From the NCBI GenBank assembly GCA_945865815.1, contig CAMBFR010000001.1:1-64000 (forward strand): a DNA stretch of 64,000 bases, in the 5' to 3' direction. A program made the position numbers and the translations under genes. Under the pieces are notes generated by a model. That model saw nothing but the letters and a program-made list of their open reading frames with translations. It made no database searches and was not told the DNA's origin. The DNA is from Candidatus Sulfopaludibacter sp. SbA3 (GTDB lineage Bacteria; Acidobacteriota; Terriglobia; 20CM-2-55-15). Shown piece after piece: positions 43,212 to 52,370 of the stretch (within the stretch, counting starts at the first letter, position 1; the number at the start of each line of letters is the position of its first letter).

Positions 43212-44555
43212 ATGTTCGAAAACCTCTCCGAAAAACTTCAACGTGTCTTCAAGAACCTTCGCGGTGAAGGCCGGTTGACCGAGGAACACGTTCAAGAGTC
43301 GCTTAAAGAGATTCGCATCGCCCTGCTGGAAGCGGACGTCAATTTCAAAGTCGTAAAGCAATTTACGGACGCGGTCAGGGAAAAGGCCATGGGACAGGAA
43401 GTGATGCAAAGCCTCAGTCCCGGGCAGCAGGTTGTAAAAATTGTCCGCGACGAGCTGGTCGAGATGCTGGGGGGATCGAACGTCAGACTCAATTTCGCCT
43501 CACAGCCCCCGACTGTAATCATGCTGGTCGGCTTGCAGGGTTCGGGTAAGACGACGTCTTCCGGAAAACTGGCGAGGTGGCTGGAGAAGAATGGCCACCG
43601 ACCCATGCTGGTATCGGTCGACGTGTATCGGCCCGCCGCGCGCGATCAGCTCAAGGTGATTGCGAAAGAGATTGGCGTAAAGCTCTACGAGGGTAATCCG
43701 GACGACAAGCCGCTGGCTCTGTGCGAAGGCGCTCTTCGCGAAGCGCGCAACACTGCTCATGATGTCCTGGTAATCGACACGGCTGGCCGTCTTCACATCG
43801 ACGAACCGTTGATGAACGAGCTTCGCGAGATCCAGACGAAGCTTCACCCCAGTGAAATACTTTTCGTGGCGGACGCCATGCTTGGCCAGGACGCCGTAAA
43901 GAGCGCGCAGCAGTTCCATGAGCAGCTTGGCTTCAGTGGTTTCATCCTCACAAAGATGGACGGCGATGCCCGCGGCGGTGCAGCGCTTTCGATCAAGCAG
44001 GTCACCGGTCAGCCCGTGAAATTCGTAGGCACCGGCGAGAAATACGATGCGCTGGAATTGTTCCATCCCGACCGGCTGGTGTCGCGAATCATCGGGATGG
44101 GTGACGTTCTTTCGCTTATTGAGAAGGCCGAAGAGGTTGTCGATAAGAAAAAGGCGTTGGAACTCACCGAAAAGCTGAGAACGGACACCTTCTCGCTTGA
44201 AGATTTCCGCGACCAACTCACCCAGATTCGAAAGCTTGGCTCGCTGGAACAGATCCTCGGAATGCTTCCCAGCATTGGCCCATTCAAAGACATGCAGAAA
44301 GCAAAAGTTGATGAAAACGAACTGGTGCGGATCGAGGCGATCATCAACTCGATGACGCCAAAGGAGCGCCGAAATCATCAAATCATCAACGGAAGCCGAC
44401 GCAAACGGATCGCCAGGGGGAGTGGAACGAGCGTTCAGCAGGTCAACCAGCTTCTGAAGCAGTATGTGCAGACCCGCAAGATGATGAAGGGGATGAAAAA
44501 TTCATTCTTCGGAAAGCGGATGAAGGGGATGAAACTGCCGCAAATGCCCTTCTAG
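43212..44555 (+). CDS. ffh: Signal recognition particle protein Ffh
   Basis: Ffh is the SRP GTPase that targets membrane proteins to FtsY and SecYEG with 4.5S RNA. The N domain (about 1-85) is followed by the G domain with GLQGSGKTTSSGKLA (G1), DVYRPAARDQL (G2/IBD), IDTAGRLHIDEPLM (G3) and TKMDGDARGGA (G4). A methionine-rich M domain ends the protein (MKGMKLPQM). Length is 447 residues, as expected. TATACT ends seven bases before ATG, with no Shine-Dalgarno sequence, so a near-leaderless message is possible. No SRP RNA gene was recognised nearby. Confidence 0.97.
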   Translation: MFENLSEKLQRVFKNLRGEGRLTEEHVQESLKEIRIALLEADVNFKVVKQFTDAVREKAMGQEVMQSLSPGQQVVKIVRDELVEMLGGSNVRLNFASQPPTVIMLVGLQGSGKTTSSGKLARWLEKNGHRPMLVSVDVYRPAARDQLKVIAKEIGVKLYEGNPDDKPLALCEGALREARNTAHDVLVIDTAGRLHIDEPLMNELREIQTKLHPSEILFVADAMLGQDAVKSAQQFHEQLGFSGFILTKMDGDARGGAALSIKQVTGQPVKFVGTGEKYDALELFHPDRLVSRIIGMGDVLSLIEKAEEVVDKKKALELTEKLRTDTFSLEDFRDQLTQIRKLGSLEQILGMLPSIGPFKDMQKAKVDENELVRIEAIINSMTPKERRNHQIINGSRRKRIARGSGTSVQQVNQLLKQYVQTRKMMKGMKNSFFGKRMKGMKLPQMPF

Positions 44556-44635
44556 GCCGGAATTCAGAAATTCAACCTGCCTTTTGCGCTGCTTTTAGCT
44601 ATACTTCAAAGGTTTTTCATAAGGAGGCTTATCTT

Positions 44636-44878
44636 TTGGTAGCAATGCGTCTGACCCGGATCGGGTCTAAAAAGCGTCCGTACTACCGGATTGTGGTTAT
44701 TGATAAAAGGCGTGCCCGGAATGGCCGATTCCTGGAAGTCCTGGGCCAATACAATCCCATTGCGAATCCCGTGCAGATGGAAATCAACGCGGAACGCGCT
44801 CAATACTGGCTTTCAAAGGGTGCGGAACCGTCGGAGACTGTCCGCAGCATCCTTCGGAAAAAGGAGATCGTGAAGTAA
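44636..44878 (+). CDS. rpsP: 30S ribosomal protein S16
   Basis: This 80-residue ribosomal protein reads MRLTRIGSKKRPYYRIVVID after a three-residue lead. TTG 44636 is preferred, because AAGGAGG (44621-44627) lies eight bases upstream. ATG 44645 would be 17 bases away. The extra residues also restore the usual S16 start. It heads the rpsP-khpA-rimM-trmD-rplS operon, which is conserved in bacteria. Confidence 0.95.
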   Translation: MVAMRLTRIGSKKRPYYRIVVIDKRRARNGRFLEVLGQYNPIANPVQMEINAERAQYWLSKGAEPSETVRSILRKKEIVK

Positions 44879-44977
44879 CAGCCGGGCAAGCCAGGGTCCT
44901 TCGGTCCCTCATCCAGTATTCATATTACTTGTAGCTCAATTTCGTAGCGCTAGGCACAAGTCGAGTGGAGGTGGCTG

Positions 44978-45208
44978 ATGAAGGAGCTTATTGAGCAAAT
45001 CGCGAAAGCCCTGGTGGATAACCCCGAACAGGTCACGGTTCGGCCGATCGAAGGGGAACAAACAACCGTTCTGGAACTGAGAGTTGCGCAGAGCGACCTG
45101 GGCAAGGTAATTGGAAAGCAGGGGAGAACGGCACGCTCGATTCGAACCATTCTCAGCGCAGCGGGGATGAAGCTAAAGAAACGTTTCACGCTTGAAATCC
45201 TGGAGTAG
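44978..45208 (+). CDS. khpA: KhpA RNA-binding KH-domain protein
   Basis: KhpA is a 76-residue KH-domain protein that with KhpB binds RNA and influences cell-wall growth in streptococci. The GxxG loop is in [22 protein letters not shown] precedes ATG 44978. It sits between rpsP and rimM, the usual place. Its TAG stop is in the same frame as the rimM reading frame that follows with no gap. Confidence 0.93.
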   Translation: MKELIEQIAKALVDNPEQVTVRPIEGEQTTVLELRVAQSDLGKVIGKQGRTARSIRTILSAAGMKLKKRFTLEILE

Positions 45209-45214
45209 TGCTTC

Positions 45215-45742
45215 ATCAGTCAACGAGAGGCTTCCTTCATTTCCATCGCCCGGATCACAAAGACTCAGGGTCTTAAGGGCGCCGTAAGAGTAGAAGTTAC
45301 GCTCGAAGAGGACGAGGTATTCACCCCGGGCCGCCGGGTGGTTGTGACCGCCAAAACCGGCGAGAGACATACTGAAATCGAATTTTTCCGCAGGCAGCAC
45401 GGGCGCTGCATTATCAAACTTCGCGGACTGGATGAGATTTCAGAGGCCGAAAAGTGGATAGGCGCCGAGATTAAAATTCCCGCCAACGAACTTTTGCCGG
45501 CGAAGGAAGGCTGGTTTTACAGGTTTCAGTTGAAGGGATGCGGCGTTTTCAGCGAGAGCGGCGAGTATGTCGGTGACGCTGCCGACGTGCTTGACTCACG
45601 CGGCGCGCAGATTCTGAAAGTCATCCACGGCGATGAAGAACTGCTGATCCCATTCGCCGATGCGTATATAAAGAAGATCGATGTGGATCAGCGGCGAATC
45701 GAAGTGTCGTTGCCCCAGGATCTGCGGGAACTGAACAAGTGA
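45215..45742 (+). CDS. rimM: 16S rRNA processing protein RimM, no standard start codon
   Basis: RimM matures the 30S head and binds S19. The body is normal, with ARITKTQGLKGAVRVEV, the PRC-barrel strand GWFYRFQLKGCGV and LLIPFADAYIKKID. Between the khpA TAG (45206-45208) and the first conserved residues no ATG, GTG or TTG occurs in frame. ATC 45215 has GGAG nine bases upstream and gives a natural N-terminus (SQREASFISIARI). ATT 45239 has GAGAGG eight bases upstream but gives a very short N-terminus. I annotate the ATC with doubt. The stop overlaps trmD by four bases. Confidence 0.88.
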   Translation: MSQREASFISIARITKTQGLKGAVRVEVTLEEDEVFTPGRRVVVTAKTGERHTEIEFFRRQHGRCIIKLRGLDEISEAEKWIGAEIKIPANELLPAKEGWFYRFQLKGCGVFSESGEYVGDAADVLDSRGAQILKVIHGDEELLIPFADAYIKKIDVDQRRIEVSLPQDLRELNK

Positions 45743-46428
45743 CGTTTGACGTCGTTACTATTTTCCCGGAATTCTTCAAGGGCCCTTTCGATTTCGGTGT
45801 CGTCAGGCGGGGCCGCGAAAAGGGTCTCATCGAAACACGGATCCGGGATCTCAGGGAATTCACCTCGGATCGGCATCGAACAGTCGATGATCGGCCTTTC
45901 GGCGGCGGCGAAGGAATGGTTTTCAAACCGGAGCCGATTTTCGATGCGGTCGAAGCGGTTCGGATGAGTGACCAGGCTGAAGTAGTCGTGCTCAGCGCAG
46001 CCGGCCGCAAATTCTGCCAGGCCGAAGCGCTACGGCTGTCCAAGGCGCCTCAGGTTATTTTGATCTGCGGACGCTACGAAGGAATCGACGAACGCGTTGC
46101 CGAGCATCTGGCAACGGCGGAAATTTCGGTCGGCGACTTCATTCTGTCGGGCGGCGAAATTGCGGCGGCGCTCGTAGTGGATGCCGTGTCGCGTTATGTG
46201 CCGGGTGTTGTCGGCAAGGAAGAATCGATATTGCGGGACTCTTTTTCAAACCCCGCGGAACTGAATCAGCGAGTGGAACATCCGCACTATACAAGGCCGG
46301 CGGATTTCCGCGGATGGAGAGTGCCCGACGTTTTGATATCGGGCGATCACGAGGCCGTCCGAAAGTGGCGCGATGAAGCCGCTCTCATAAAGACGGAAAA
46401 AAACAGGCCGGATCTATTGACGAGGTAG
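45739..46428 (+). CDS. trmD: tRNA (guanine-37-N1)-methyltransferase
   Basis: TrmD methylates G37 next to the anticodon and prevents +1 frameshifting. This SPOUT enzyme of 229 residues shows [29 protein letters not shown], the trefoil-knot SAM block [13 protein letters not shown], and [12 protein letters not shown]. It begins at GTG 45739 inside the rimM overlap. RplS follows after two bases, completing the operon. Confidence 0.97.
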   Translation: MTFDVVTIFPEFFKGPFDFGVVRRGREKGLIETRIRDLREFTSDRHRTVDDRPFGGGEGMVFKPEPIFDAVEAVRMSDQAEVVVLSAAGRKFCQAEALRLSKAPQVILICGRYEGIDERVAEHLATAEISVGDFILSGGEIAAALVVDAVSRYVPGVVGKEESILRDSFSNPAELNQRVEHPHYTRPADFRGWRVPDVLISGDHEAVRKWRDEAALIKTEKNRPDLLTR

Positions 46429-46430
46429 TT

Positions 46431-46781
46431 ATGAATACATTGGACATGGTGGAGAAACCGCAACTTCGAACCGACCTTCCCGGGTTTAAACCTGGCGACA
46501 CTGTCAAAGTTCACGTAAAGATCAAGGAAGGCGATAAAGAGCGCATTCAGGTGTTTGAAGGAGTCTGTATTGCGCAGAAACACGGGGGAGTGCGCGCCAC
46601 CTTCACGGTTCGGAAAATGTCCTTCGGACATGGAGTCGAACGTATCTTTCCTCTCCATTCCCGCACAATCGACAAAATCGAGGTAGTGCGCTCGGGCCGC
46701 GTACGGCGCGCCAAACTGTATTACATACGTGAACTCCGCGGAAAAGCCGCGCGCATCAAAGAGGCCAAGGCCGCACAGTAG
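46431..46781 (+). CDS. rplS: 50S ribosomal protein L19
   Basis: L19 sits at the 30S-50S interface. The 116-residue protein contains the family blocks [24 protein letters not shown] and [24 protein letters not shown] precedes ATG 46431. The C-terminal tail (RIKEAKAAQ) is a little longer than in E. coli. It ends the rpsP operon, and a long inverted repeat follows. Confidence 0.97.
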   Translation: MNTLDMVEKPQLRTDLPGFKPGDTVKVHVKIKEGDKERIQVFEGVCIAQKHGGVRATFTVRKMSFGHGVERIFPLHSRTIDKIEVVRSGRVRRAKLYYIRELRGKAARIKEAKAAQ

Positions 46782-46801
46782 ACATTTCGGCATTCGAACT
46801 T

Positions 46802-46853
46802 TCGGATTTCGGATTCCGGCGCATTTTACCGTGCCCGCCGCTCCGAAATCCGA
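46802..46853. repeat. Long inverted repeat after rplS
   Basis: TCGGATTTCGGA (46802-46813) and TCCGAAATCCGA (46842-46853) are perfect inverted copies, with partial pairing continuing outwards (TTCGGCA/TGCCGAA). It may end the rplS transcript but has no T-run. Confidence 0.6.
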
Positions 46854-46880
46854 TTGCCGAACGTCGAAATCCGAATTTTC

Positions 46881-47138
46881 ATGGGTCGCCTTCTTGCCAT
46901 AGCCTTCATTCTCTTCTGCTTCGAAATTGGAATATTTCTCGTCTTCGTGCCCTGGTCGGCACTGTGGGAAAACAATTTCCTGCTGGATTATTCGCCCTTA
47001 CTCCGTGGGATTCTCCTGAATAACTTCGTCAGGGGAGCTGTTTCGGGGCTCGGAGTCATCGACTTCCTGATCGGACTCGCTGAACTCGCGGGCTTCTGGA
47101 AGTCGCTCCGCATGGTCGATCACACTTCAACTGAATAA
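46881..47138 (+). CDS. Small two-helix membrane protein (85 aa)
   Basis: The 85-residue product has two hydrophobic helices (about residues 3-26 and 50-72) and a polar tail, so it is probably an inner-membrane protein. No family is recognised. I start at ATG 46881, because the upstream in-frame TTG lies in the inverted repeat. The ribosome-binding site is weak. The short repeat copy B follows its stop, ahead of thiE. Confidence 0.55.
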   Translation: MGRLLAIAFILFCFEIGIFLVFVPWSALWENNFLLDYSPLLRGILLNNFVRGAVSGLGVIDFLIGLAELAGFWKSLRMVDHTSTE

Positions 47139-47144
47139 GTGAAA

Positions 47145-47171
47145 GCAAGCCCTATAGGGCGCAGCCATCAA
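47145..47171. repeat. Short intergenic repeat, copy B
   Basis: GCAAGCCCtataGGGCGCAGCCA differs from copy A at 38108 only in the four-base loop and in a few outer bases. It ends six bases before the thiE start. Confidence 0.6.
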
Positions 47172-47176
47172 GAATA

Positions 47177-47710
47177 ATGATCCGCTACTACGTCACAGAT
47201 CGCAGGCAGGGCGACATCATCGTCTTTGCGAGGCGGGCTATCGATGACGGCGTACACATGATTCAGGTCCGCGAAAAAGACCTTCCAGCCAAACAGCTCT
47301 TTGAAATCGTTTCTCAAATCCGCGATCTCGCCGGCAAGAGCAATACGAAAGTCCTCGTCAATGACCGCGTTGATATTGCGGTAACCGCAAGTGTCGGAGT
47401 TCATCTCCCGTCAAACGGCTTGCCGGCGGAACGTGTACGGCCGCTTGTGCAGGTTCTGGGCGTTTCCACACACTCTGTCGAAGAGGCGATTCAGGCAGAG
47501 AAGGCCGGCGCGGATTTCGTCGTCTTCGGCCCGGTCTTCGAAACACCCGGAAAGACTCCTGCGGGCCTCGATACGCTGCGCCGCGTTGTTGCGGCTCTCA
47601 GACTCCCGGTCCTTGCCATAGGTGGCGTCACAATGGCAAATGCGGCGCAGATCCTCGATTGCGGCGCCGCAGGCATTGCGGGCATTCGACTATTCCAGAC
47701 TTCAGGGTGA
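47177..47710 (+). CDS. thiE: Thiamine-phosphate synthase-family protein
   Basis: ThiE couples hydroxymethylpyrimidine and thiazole phosphates to thiamine phosphate. The TIM-barrel protein has VQVREKDLPAKQL-type phosphate motif (VREKDLPA), a conserved VNDRVDIAV, GVHLPSNGLP, and a phosphate loop AIGGVTMANA. At 177 residues it is shorter than the usual 205-215, so TenI-like thiazole tautomerase is an alternative. No other thiamine gene or recognisable TPP riboswitch is adjacent. A strong terminator follows. Confidence 0.8.
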   Translation: MIRYYVTDRRQGDIIVFARRAIDDGVHMIQVREKDLPAKQLFEIVSQIRDLAGKSNTKVLVNDRVDIAVTASVGVHLPSNGLPAERVRPLVQVLGVSTHSVEEAIQAEKAGADFVVFGPVFETPGKTPAGLDTLRRVVAALRLPVLAIGGVTMANAAQILDCGAAGIAGIRLFQTSG

Positions 47711-47728
47711 CCTGTGAGTGATCTGAAA

Positions 47729-47762
47729 AATAAGGGCGCACACCTGCGTGTGCGCCCTTATT
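47729..47762. terminator. Bidirectional terminator between thiE and the Oar-type receptor
   Basis: A perfect 15-bp stem (AATAAGGGCGCACAC and its complement) encloses the four-base loop CTGC. A/T-rich stem ends let it work for both converging genes. Confidence 0.85.
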
Positions 47763-47781
47763 ACTGGACGGACCAGACGGG

Positions 47782-50700
47782 CTAGAAGAGGTACTTCAGC
47801 GCGAACTGCAGGATCCTTGGATCCTGCGCGGTTCGGATGATGCCGAACTGGGTCGGCTGACTCAAGTTCGTTGTAGGGTTTTGCGGCCGGAAGCTGTTTG
47901 TAACGTTGTACGCTTCGGCACGAAACTCAAGACGATTATCTTCCCTGAAACGGAAGGCCCGTGACAGGGCGAGATCGAAGTTCCAAGTTCCCAGGCCTCC
48001 AACGCTCAAGCGGCCCACGCTCCCGAACGTGCCTGTAGCGGGTACGGCAAATGCCGCGGAGTTCAGGAAAACTGTTCCGGGACGACCGGATTTGTCGAGG
48101 TAAGGGCTGGTCAATACCTGATTGGGCCGCTGGTTGTTGGTACCCGTCAGAGAGTTATCCACTCCCGTCGTAACGTTCAGATACGCCCCCGTTGCGTACC
48201 GGTAGATTCCCGATAGTCTCCAGCCCGATGCGAGCAATCGGACCGTGTTATTGGCAAATCGCGGCGTCTCGGCCACCGACGTCAGGTTAAACACGTGCCG
48301 GCGATCCGATACGCAGTTGGCGCGATCTCCATCCCGGTTGTTGGCATCCTGAACGTCCGTTCCCGGGTCCGGGCCCGAACCATTGAAGTCCGTGTAGTCA
48401 CCAATGCAGTGAGACCATGTGTAATTGCCGGAAACCGTCACGCCGTTCGAGGCGCGGCGTTGCACATTCAAGAGCAAACCGTTGTAACTCATCGTTCCGC
48501 CATCATCGAACTCCGACATGACGCCGATGAACCGTCCTTCTGCCGGGTTCTCGAGAAAAAGTTTCCGGCGCTGGGTCAGGTTTGCAAGCGTTGCTCCAGG
48601 CGTAAGAATGCCGGGGTTCAACGCCTTCTGCGTCCAAAGGTGAACGGTCTGGCTGCCGGTGTAGGTACTCGACACTAACCAGCTCTCGCCCAGCTGCCTT
48701 TGAACGCTCAGGTTCCAAGAACCCGCATACGTGTTGCCCGCATCGTAAGGAGTATTGTTAAAGGTACCTCCCTCCACGAATGGCGTGTCTGCATTGAACA
48801 CGGTCGGGAACGGGTTTCCCCCAGGCCGGCCCAGCCACGGATTATCCAGGCCACCCGCCGGGGTGATCAAATTGACCTGATTGCCCCATGGCGGCGCGTT
48901 CGCCGTGTCGATGTGCCAGACGAGCGGTTTGAAGTTGTAAGCAATGCCGTATGACGCCCTGACCGATGTTCGGCCGTCACCATTGACATCCCAGGCCAGG
49001 CCGAGGCGCGGCTGGAAGACGTTGAAGTCGTTATAGCTGCCCGTATTGCCGGGGAATCCGGGATCGCCCGGATAGTAGAAGCCCGCGGGCGCATTTCGGA
49101 ATACAGTGCTCTTGATGCCCTGCTTGAAGCGATCGTAGTTGAAGTTGTAGATCGTCTCGCCGTCAATTGCCTGCGGGAAATAGGGCTCCCAGCGAATGCC
49201 ATAGTTCACCGTCACGGTCGGCGTAGCCTTCCAGGTGTCCTGACCGTACAGCCCGATATACCACCGATGTGTCAGCAACAAGGCAGGTCCGGACTGTATG
49301 AACGTGTTTACCCGCCCCAACAGAAAATCTCCCAGTGCCGCACCGGTCTGCTGGGCTGAGATGGTAAAGCTGCCGGGCGAGCGAACGTTGGATACGCCAT
49401 TGGAGTATCCGCGCGACACGACGCCTCCGAAAGCCATCTGATGGGACCCGCGAATAATGCTCAGATCGTCGCTGGCCTGGACATTGTAGTTATGGAATGT
49501 CGAGGTGGTGCATGTGCCGCACCCGACGCCAAATGCGCCTTGAACGCTCAAGATGGTGTACTTCGGCAAGTAACTATAAGTATTGATCCCGACCTCGTTA
49601 GGCGCGAAGATTTCGGCGCCCAGGCGCGCGACTTTTGTCAAACCACCAGCCGCGCGGAACGAGTTCACCGTGTTTGGACCGAGCAGGTAAGTCGATCCGA
49701 GAGTCAAGGCGTGCGAAATGTTGCTGTAGCCCCGTTGATTCGACGCCAGCAGATCTTTCGTAATTTCATAGGGAATTTTGACGTCGTACCACGTGGACAG
49801 AAACCGGCCGAAAATCGAGTGCTTGTCGGTCGCCTGATAATCGAGCCTGCTTACGAGCTGTCCGTCGTTTCGGGAGTTGATGACGCCGTACGAGATCTCG
49901 CCACAGGGACTGCCTGTGGTCGGAAGCTTGCTCGCGATGTTGAGCGCCGCTCTGCTGTACAGTGCGGGATCGACGCGGTTATTGACGAACGGAGCTCTCA
50001 ATGCAACCTGCCGTCCGCCATTGCATGCGGGCGAAGTGAATACGGTGAAGTCGCCGGCCAGCATTGCCGCAGTCGGAATGAAAGTCCGGGTATCGGACGG
50101 GTCCTCGCGGGTGGTCGTGCCCTGGTAGCCGCCAAACACAAACAGCTTATTCCTTACGATGGGCCCGCCGATCGTTCCGCCAAACTGGTTGCGTTTCAGC
50201 GTACTGCCCTTCGTCGCAAAATATTGCCGCGCGTTGAACAGGTCGTTGCGGACGAACTCAAAGAGGCCGCCGTGGAACTCGTTCGTGCCTGATTTCGTGA
50301 CGGAGTTGACCCATGCGCCGGACTGGCCTCCATTCGAAGCCGTAACGCCGCTGGTTTCCACCTTGAATTCCTGCAACGCGTCCGGGAACGGAAAGGGCTG
50401 GCCCAGTCCGCTGTATTGATCCGTATGCGGGGCGCCGTCGAGGTTGTATTGCACTCCGAACCCGAGCCCGCCATTCACCGAAATAAAGCGGCCCGAATCG
50501 AAACTCATCGCTGCCGGCGTACCAGACTGGACGGCTCCGGCGGTGAGCGTGATCAATTCAGTCACGTTCCGTCCGTTGAGTGGCAGCTCCAGAATCCGCT
50601 CATTCTCGATAATCTGCGAAACGCCGACGCTGCGCGTTTCCACCATCGCTGAATTCGCCTGCACTTCGATCGTTTCGGAAACCTGACCAACCTCCAGCAC

Positions 50701-51021
50701 CGGATTGATCACGGGACTGCTGTTGACCTGCAGGACTATCCCCGTCTGCAGAAACGTGCGAAATCCGGGCAGCGACGCTTCCAGCCGGTAGGGTCCCACC
50801 GGCAGGTTCGGCAGTGTGTAGGATCCGGTTTCATTGGTAATGGTCATCCGGCTGATGCCGGTGTCCGTTTGCGTCGCGGTGATCTCTACTCCCGGCAGTA
50901 CGGCCGCGCTTTGGTCTCGAACCGTTCCACTGATCTCGGCCGTTGCCTGCGCCAGGACCATGCCGCAGCTCATTGCAGCCACCAGGAAAACACTCGACAG
51001 ATACATTACGATGCGTCCCAT
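47782..51021 (-). CDS. Oar-type TonB-dependent receptor-like outer-membrane protein
   Basis: A signal peptide (about 1-24, ending MVLAQA) precedes a carboxypeptidase-regulatory-like domain (about 27-110, ISGTVRDQSAAVLPGVEITA). A plug domain with LNGRNVTELITLTAGAV and a beta-barrel follow, to the terminal LKYLF. Length is 1079 residues. This is the Oar-like family that is abundant in Acidobacteriota. Whether it is energised by TonB is unknown, as no clear TonB box was seen. It is the last of a co-directional run starting with the aldolase gene and may take up the substrate of that pathway. Confidence 0.9.
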   Translation of the reverse strand: MGRIVMYLSSVFLVAAMSCGMVLAQATAEISGTVRDQSAAVLPGVEITATQTDTGISRMTITNETGSYTLPNLPVGPYRLEASLPGFRTFLQTGIVLQVNSSPVINPVLEVGQVSETIEVQANSAMVETRSVGVSQIIENERILELPLNGRNVTELITLTAGAVQSGTPAAMSFDSGRFISVNGGLGFGVQYNLDGAPHTDQYSGLGQPFPFPDALQEFKVETSGVTASNGGQSGAWVNSVTKSGTNEFHGGLFEFVRNDLFNARQYFATKGSTLKRNQFGGTIGGPIVRNKLFVFGGYQGTTTREDPSDTRTFIPTAAMLAGDFTVFTSPACNGGRQVALRAPFVNNRVDPALYSRAALNIASKLPTTGSPCGEISYGVINSRNDGQLVSRLDYQATDKHSIFGRFLSTWYDVKIPYEITKDLLASNQRGYSNISHALTLGSTYLLGPNTVNSFRAAGGLTKVARLGAEIFAPNEVGINTYSYLPKYTILSVQGAFGVGCGTCTTSTFHNYNVQASDDLSIIRGSHQMAFGGVVSRGYSNGVSNVRSPGSFTISAQQTGAALGDFLLGRVNTFIQSGPALLLTHRWYIGLYGQDTWKATPTVTVNYGIRWEPYFPQAIDGETIYNFNYDRFKQGIKSTVFRNAPAGFYYPGDPGFPGNTGSYNDFNVFQPRLGLAWDVNGDGRTSVRASYGIAYNFKPLVWHIDTANAPPWGNQVNLITPAGGLDNPWLGRPGGNPFPTVFNADTPFVEGGTFNNTPYDAGNTYAGSWNLSVQRQLGESWLVSSTYTGSQTVHLWTQKALNPGILTPGATLANLTQRRKLFLENPAEGRFIGVMSEFDDGGTMSYNGLLLNVQRRASNGVTVSGNYTWSHCIGDYTDFNGSGPDPGTDVQDANNRDGDRANCVSDRRHVFNLTSVAETPRFANNTVRLLASGWRLSGIYRYATGAYLNVTTGVDNSLTGTNNQRPNQVLTSPYLDKSGRPGTVFLNSAAFAVPATGTFGSVGRLSVGGLGTWNFDLALSRAFRFREDNRLEFRAEAYNVTNSFRPQNPTTNLSQPTQFGIIRTAQDPRILQFALKYLF

Positions 51022-51091
51022 TTCCCCCCCTTTTTGAAAACGCGAAAAGCCCGGAGCGCCGGTTCGATCCGGGCTTTCGTCTTACTACTTA

Positions 51092-51859
51092 TTACCTGTT
51101 TTGCACTCCGCCTGCGGGATTCCGCACCCTCTGGTTAAAGGCATCTTCAACCGAAGGCGCGCAGAGTTCCTCACGAAGCCCATACCACCCGTCGAATGTC
51201 AGTGACGCCTTTGAGGCCAGGCGGGAAACTTTCTTTTCGCTGACCCACGGCGCCGTGTACATCCTGGGATCCGTCAGTTTCATTGTGAGTTCCAGAGTGT
51301 CACCCGCACGCCGGTATCGTTCCTCCAGACGCATTTCGCTGCTGAAAGGATTACCGAACTGATCGAGCCAGCTTCTGTCTTCAAAACCGCTGGATTCGAC
51401 GACCAGCGTGTCCCCTTCCCACCTGCCGACCGAATATCCGTACCACCGGGGATCCGCGTCCTCGGGCAATTTGCGTCCATCAGTCCATATGTCGCGCCAT
51501 ACGTGCGTCCACTCAAAGAACTGCACGACACGGTCGGGGAGGACGACCAATTCAAACGGTCTCGGAAAAAGGAGCAGACGAACCAAACCCAGCGGATCGC
51601 AATTGCCGACAGGATCGTTTCCCTGTGCGGGAGGAATGGCCCTGTCCCCGTAAGAGGGTTTCGTGGCGTTGAATTTCGCCTGGCCCTCGCGCGTCATCGC
51701 CGGAGCCTGATTGGTTATGGCCCGGCCACCGCCGAACTGATTCCAGACGCCATTCAGGCTGGCCGGACCAGACTGTGGCGCAGCCTGCGCAAGAGCCATC
51801 GCCGGGAAAACCAGCACAGCCATGACTCCAAGGATCAAACTCATATACACGTATCGCAT
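51092..51859 (-). CDS. Exported protein of unknown function (255 aa)
   Basis: A signal peptide (about 1-24, ending AMALAQA) precedes a soluble domain. The block GYSVGRWEGDTLVVESSGFE and the following GDTLELTMKLTDPRMYTAPW look like proteins common in Acidobacteriota that lie next to DUF6152 genes. The role is unknown and no catalytic motif is visible. It follows the DUF6152 gene by about 50 bases and precedes the Oar-type receptor by about 70, so the three are probably co-transcribed. Confidence 0.75.
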   Translation of the reverse strand: MRYVYMSLILGVMAVLVFPAMALAQAAPQSGPASLNGVWNQFGGGRAITNQAPAMTREGQAKFNATKPSYGDRAIPPAQGNDPVGNCDPLGLVRLLLFPRPFELVVLPDRVVQFFEWTHVWRDIWTDGRKLPEDADPRWYGYSVGRWEGDTLVVESSGFEDRSWLDQFGNPFSSEMRLEERYRRAGDTLELTMKLTDPRMYTAPWVSEKKVSRLASKASLTFDGWYGLREELCAPSVEDAFNQRVRNPAGGVQNR

Positions 51860-51908
51860 GGAAAAACTCCTTACCCTTGATTCGCGGCCGCTCGTTATGG
51901 GTAATCAG

Positions 51909-52304
51909 CTAGTCGTTTCTCTCTCGCGGCAGTGGCTTGCCGTTGAGGATAACGCCCTTCGACTGGTCCACAACTCCGACAGTCGCGCCGGCCTTGGAGG
52001 GGAAAACGGTGAGAGAGACCGCGTCGCCAACCTTGAACGTCCGCCTGCTCCACCCGGATCGGGCAAGGACACCCGGACTGTTCAGTTCGCCCGCCCATTT
52101 GACGACTTTCCCGCTCGCATCCTTCACGTCAAAGTAAAGCTGCACGTGCGGATTGGACCAGGCAAATTCAGTGATGGTTCCCGTCAATGTGATCGGCTTG
52201 TCGTGATCGTATGAAATGTTGGTGCCGTGATGCGCAAGCAGGGTGCCGCAAGTCATAAGGAAGGCCACAAGCAGCCCCAAGGACACTGATCGACTGGTTT
52301 TCAT
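51909..52304 (-). CDS. DUF6152-type exported protein
   Basis: The 131-residue product has a signal peptide ending in LLAHHG, then a small beta domain with ITLTGTITEFAWSNPHVQLYFDV, the DUF6152 pattern. ATG 52304 is supported by CAGGAG ahead of it. The longer open frame adds 21 residues with no ribosome-binding site. Function unknown. It starts about 65 bases after the aldehyde dehydrogenase stop. Confidence 0.82.
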   Translation of the reverse strand: MKTSRSVSLGLLVAFLMTCGTLLAHHGTNISYDHDKPITLTGTITEFAWSNPHVQLYFDVKDASGKVVKWAGELNSPGVLARSGWSRRTFKVGDAVSLTVFPSKAGATVGVVDQSKGVILNGKPLPRERND

Positions 52305-52370
52305 TCGATTTCTCCTGAAAATTCCATTGGCCAGAAAATACGCCGGGCCGCTTTGTAGTGTCAACATTCA

